Notes under the pieces: generated by a model
Database searches by the model: none
Seen by the model: the letters and a program-made list of their open reading frames with translations, nothing else
What the model was told of the DNA's origin: nothing
Assembly (NCBI GenBank): GCA_002386045.1
Contig: DGEQ01000014.1
Coordinates: 2,449-24,825, forward strand
Source of the DNA: Hungateiclostridiaceae bacterium UBA3922
GTDB lineage: Bacteria > Bacillota > Clostridia > Acetivibrionales > DTU013
Direction of reading: 5' to 3'
Length of the DNA stretch: 22,377 nt
In this document: in pieces, positions 22,116 to 22,377 of the stretch
How positions within the stretch are numbered: the first letter of the stretch is position 1
How the letters are laid out: each line of letters starts with the position of its first letter
Program-made: the position numbers and the translations under genes

Positions 22116-22377
22116 AATACGACCTCCCGGTGCCGTCCATCCGTATGGCCGGTTTGACCTCCCTATTGCCATACCGCTGATTCTTCCTTTGTACCGTCAA
22201 AAAAGATAATAGCATAACGCCTCAATATTTTCCACATATAACATCAAATCGTCATGAAATTTTATCAGAAATGGTTTGTTTTCAACACATGGGTGCGGGT
22301 TCGACTATTTCCCCCGGTTCATGATCCGTTCCCCGGAGATCCGGCGTACGGCATTACAAAAGCACCGGAAGCTGATC
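22116..22377. other. Right-end region upstream of the thioesterase
   Basis: No gene is supported in these 262 nt. On the minus strand, short frames entering from the right edge stop within about 25-75 nt, so the end of a neighbouring minus-strand gene could lie here, but nothing recognisable is left. A GGTTCGA word near 22308 does not belong to a tRNA-like fold. Confidence 0.4.
22206..22214 (-). promoter_or_regulatory. Possible extended -10 promoter of the thioesterase gene
   Basis: On the minus strand TGCTATTAT is an extended -10 (TGN plus TATTAT) inside an AT-rich island. The best -35 at 17 nt is TGGAAA, which is weak. Transcription would start near 22199, which allows either the TTG start at 22115 or the ATG at 22172. 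Confidence 0.5.

Noticed and set aside
22290..22377. A tRNA or tmRNA end suggested by GGGTTCGACTATTTCCCCC
   Set aside because: The T-stem does not pair around the loop and no acceptor, anticodon or CCA end fits nearby.

Overview
The window reads as ordinary chromosome of a Gram-positive anaerobe, most likely Bacillota, class Clostridia. Grounds: a perfect CIRCE operator before groES, strong AGGAGG-type ribosome binding sites, short-form HisG paired with HisZ, a PcrA helicase with the Gram-positive C-terminal domain, a Bacillus/Clostridium-type LexA box, and a ZnuABC-type importer whose substrate-binding protein is a lipoprotein. Coding sequence is GC-rich, while promoters are sharply AT-rich. 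I cannot place it below class.

Layout. (1) 3-2074: groES-groEL on the minus strand behind a sigma-A promoter and CIRCE. (2) 2161-9992: a minus-strand histidine operon in the order hisZ-hisG-hisD-hisC-hisB-hisA-hisF-hisIE, read from a consensus TTGACA-17-TATAAT promoter through a structured leader of about 160 nt. HisZ and short HisG form the first enzyme and HisI and HisE are fused. hisH, normally between hisB and hisA, is missing, and no histidinol-phosphate phosphatase is present. (3) 9999-12821: a small Cys-containing protein and pcrA, the latter with a good promoter and a candidate SOS box. (4) 13015-13942: a zinc-ribbon membrane protein with its own promoter and terminator. (5) 14138-15703, plus strand: CcdA and a membrane-anchored TlpA/ResA-like thioredoxin, which together should carry reducing power across the membrane. 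(6) 15879-18490, minus strand: a zinc/manganese ABC importer in the order znuA-znuC-znuB. (7) 18718-18996, plus strand: a small YjfB-like protein, convergent with transketolase (19070-21055, minus) across a compact double inverted repeat. (8) 21143-21314: a decayed tandem repeat. (9) 21348-22115: an acyl-ACP thioesterase.

Start sites were chosen from ribosome binding site spacing. This moves several starts inward from the longest reading frame and gives three TTG starts (hisZ, the TlpA-like gene, the thioesterase).

I found no phage, transposase, CRISPR array, tRNA or rRNA, and no clear new multi-gene system. The points most worth a second look are the missing hisH beside a HisF that keeps its ammonia-gate residues, the GGGACGGTYC inverted repeats, the tandem repeat before tkt, the SOS-type box at pcrA, the Cys-rich N-terminus of ZnuC, and low-complexity expansions both between and inside genes.
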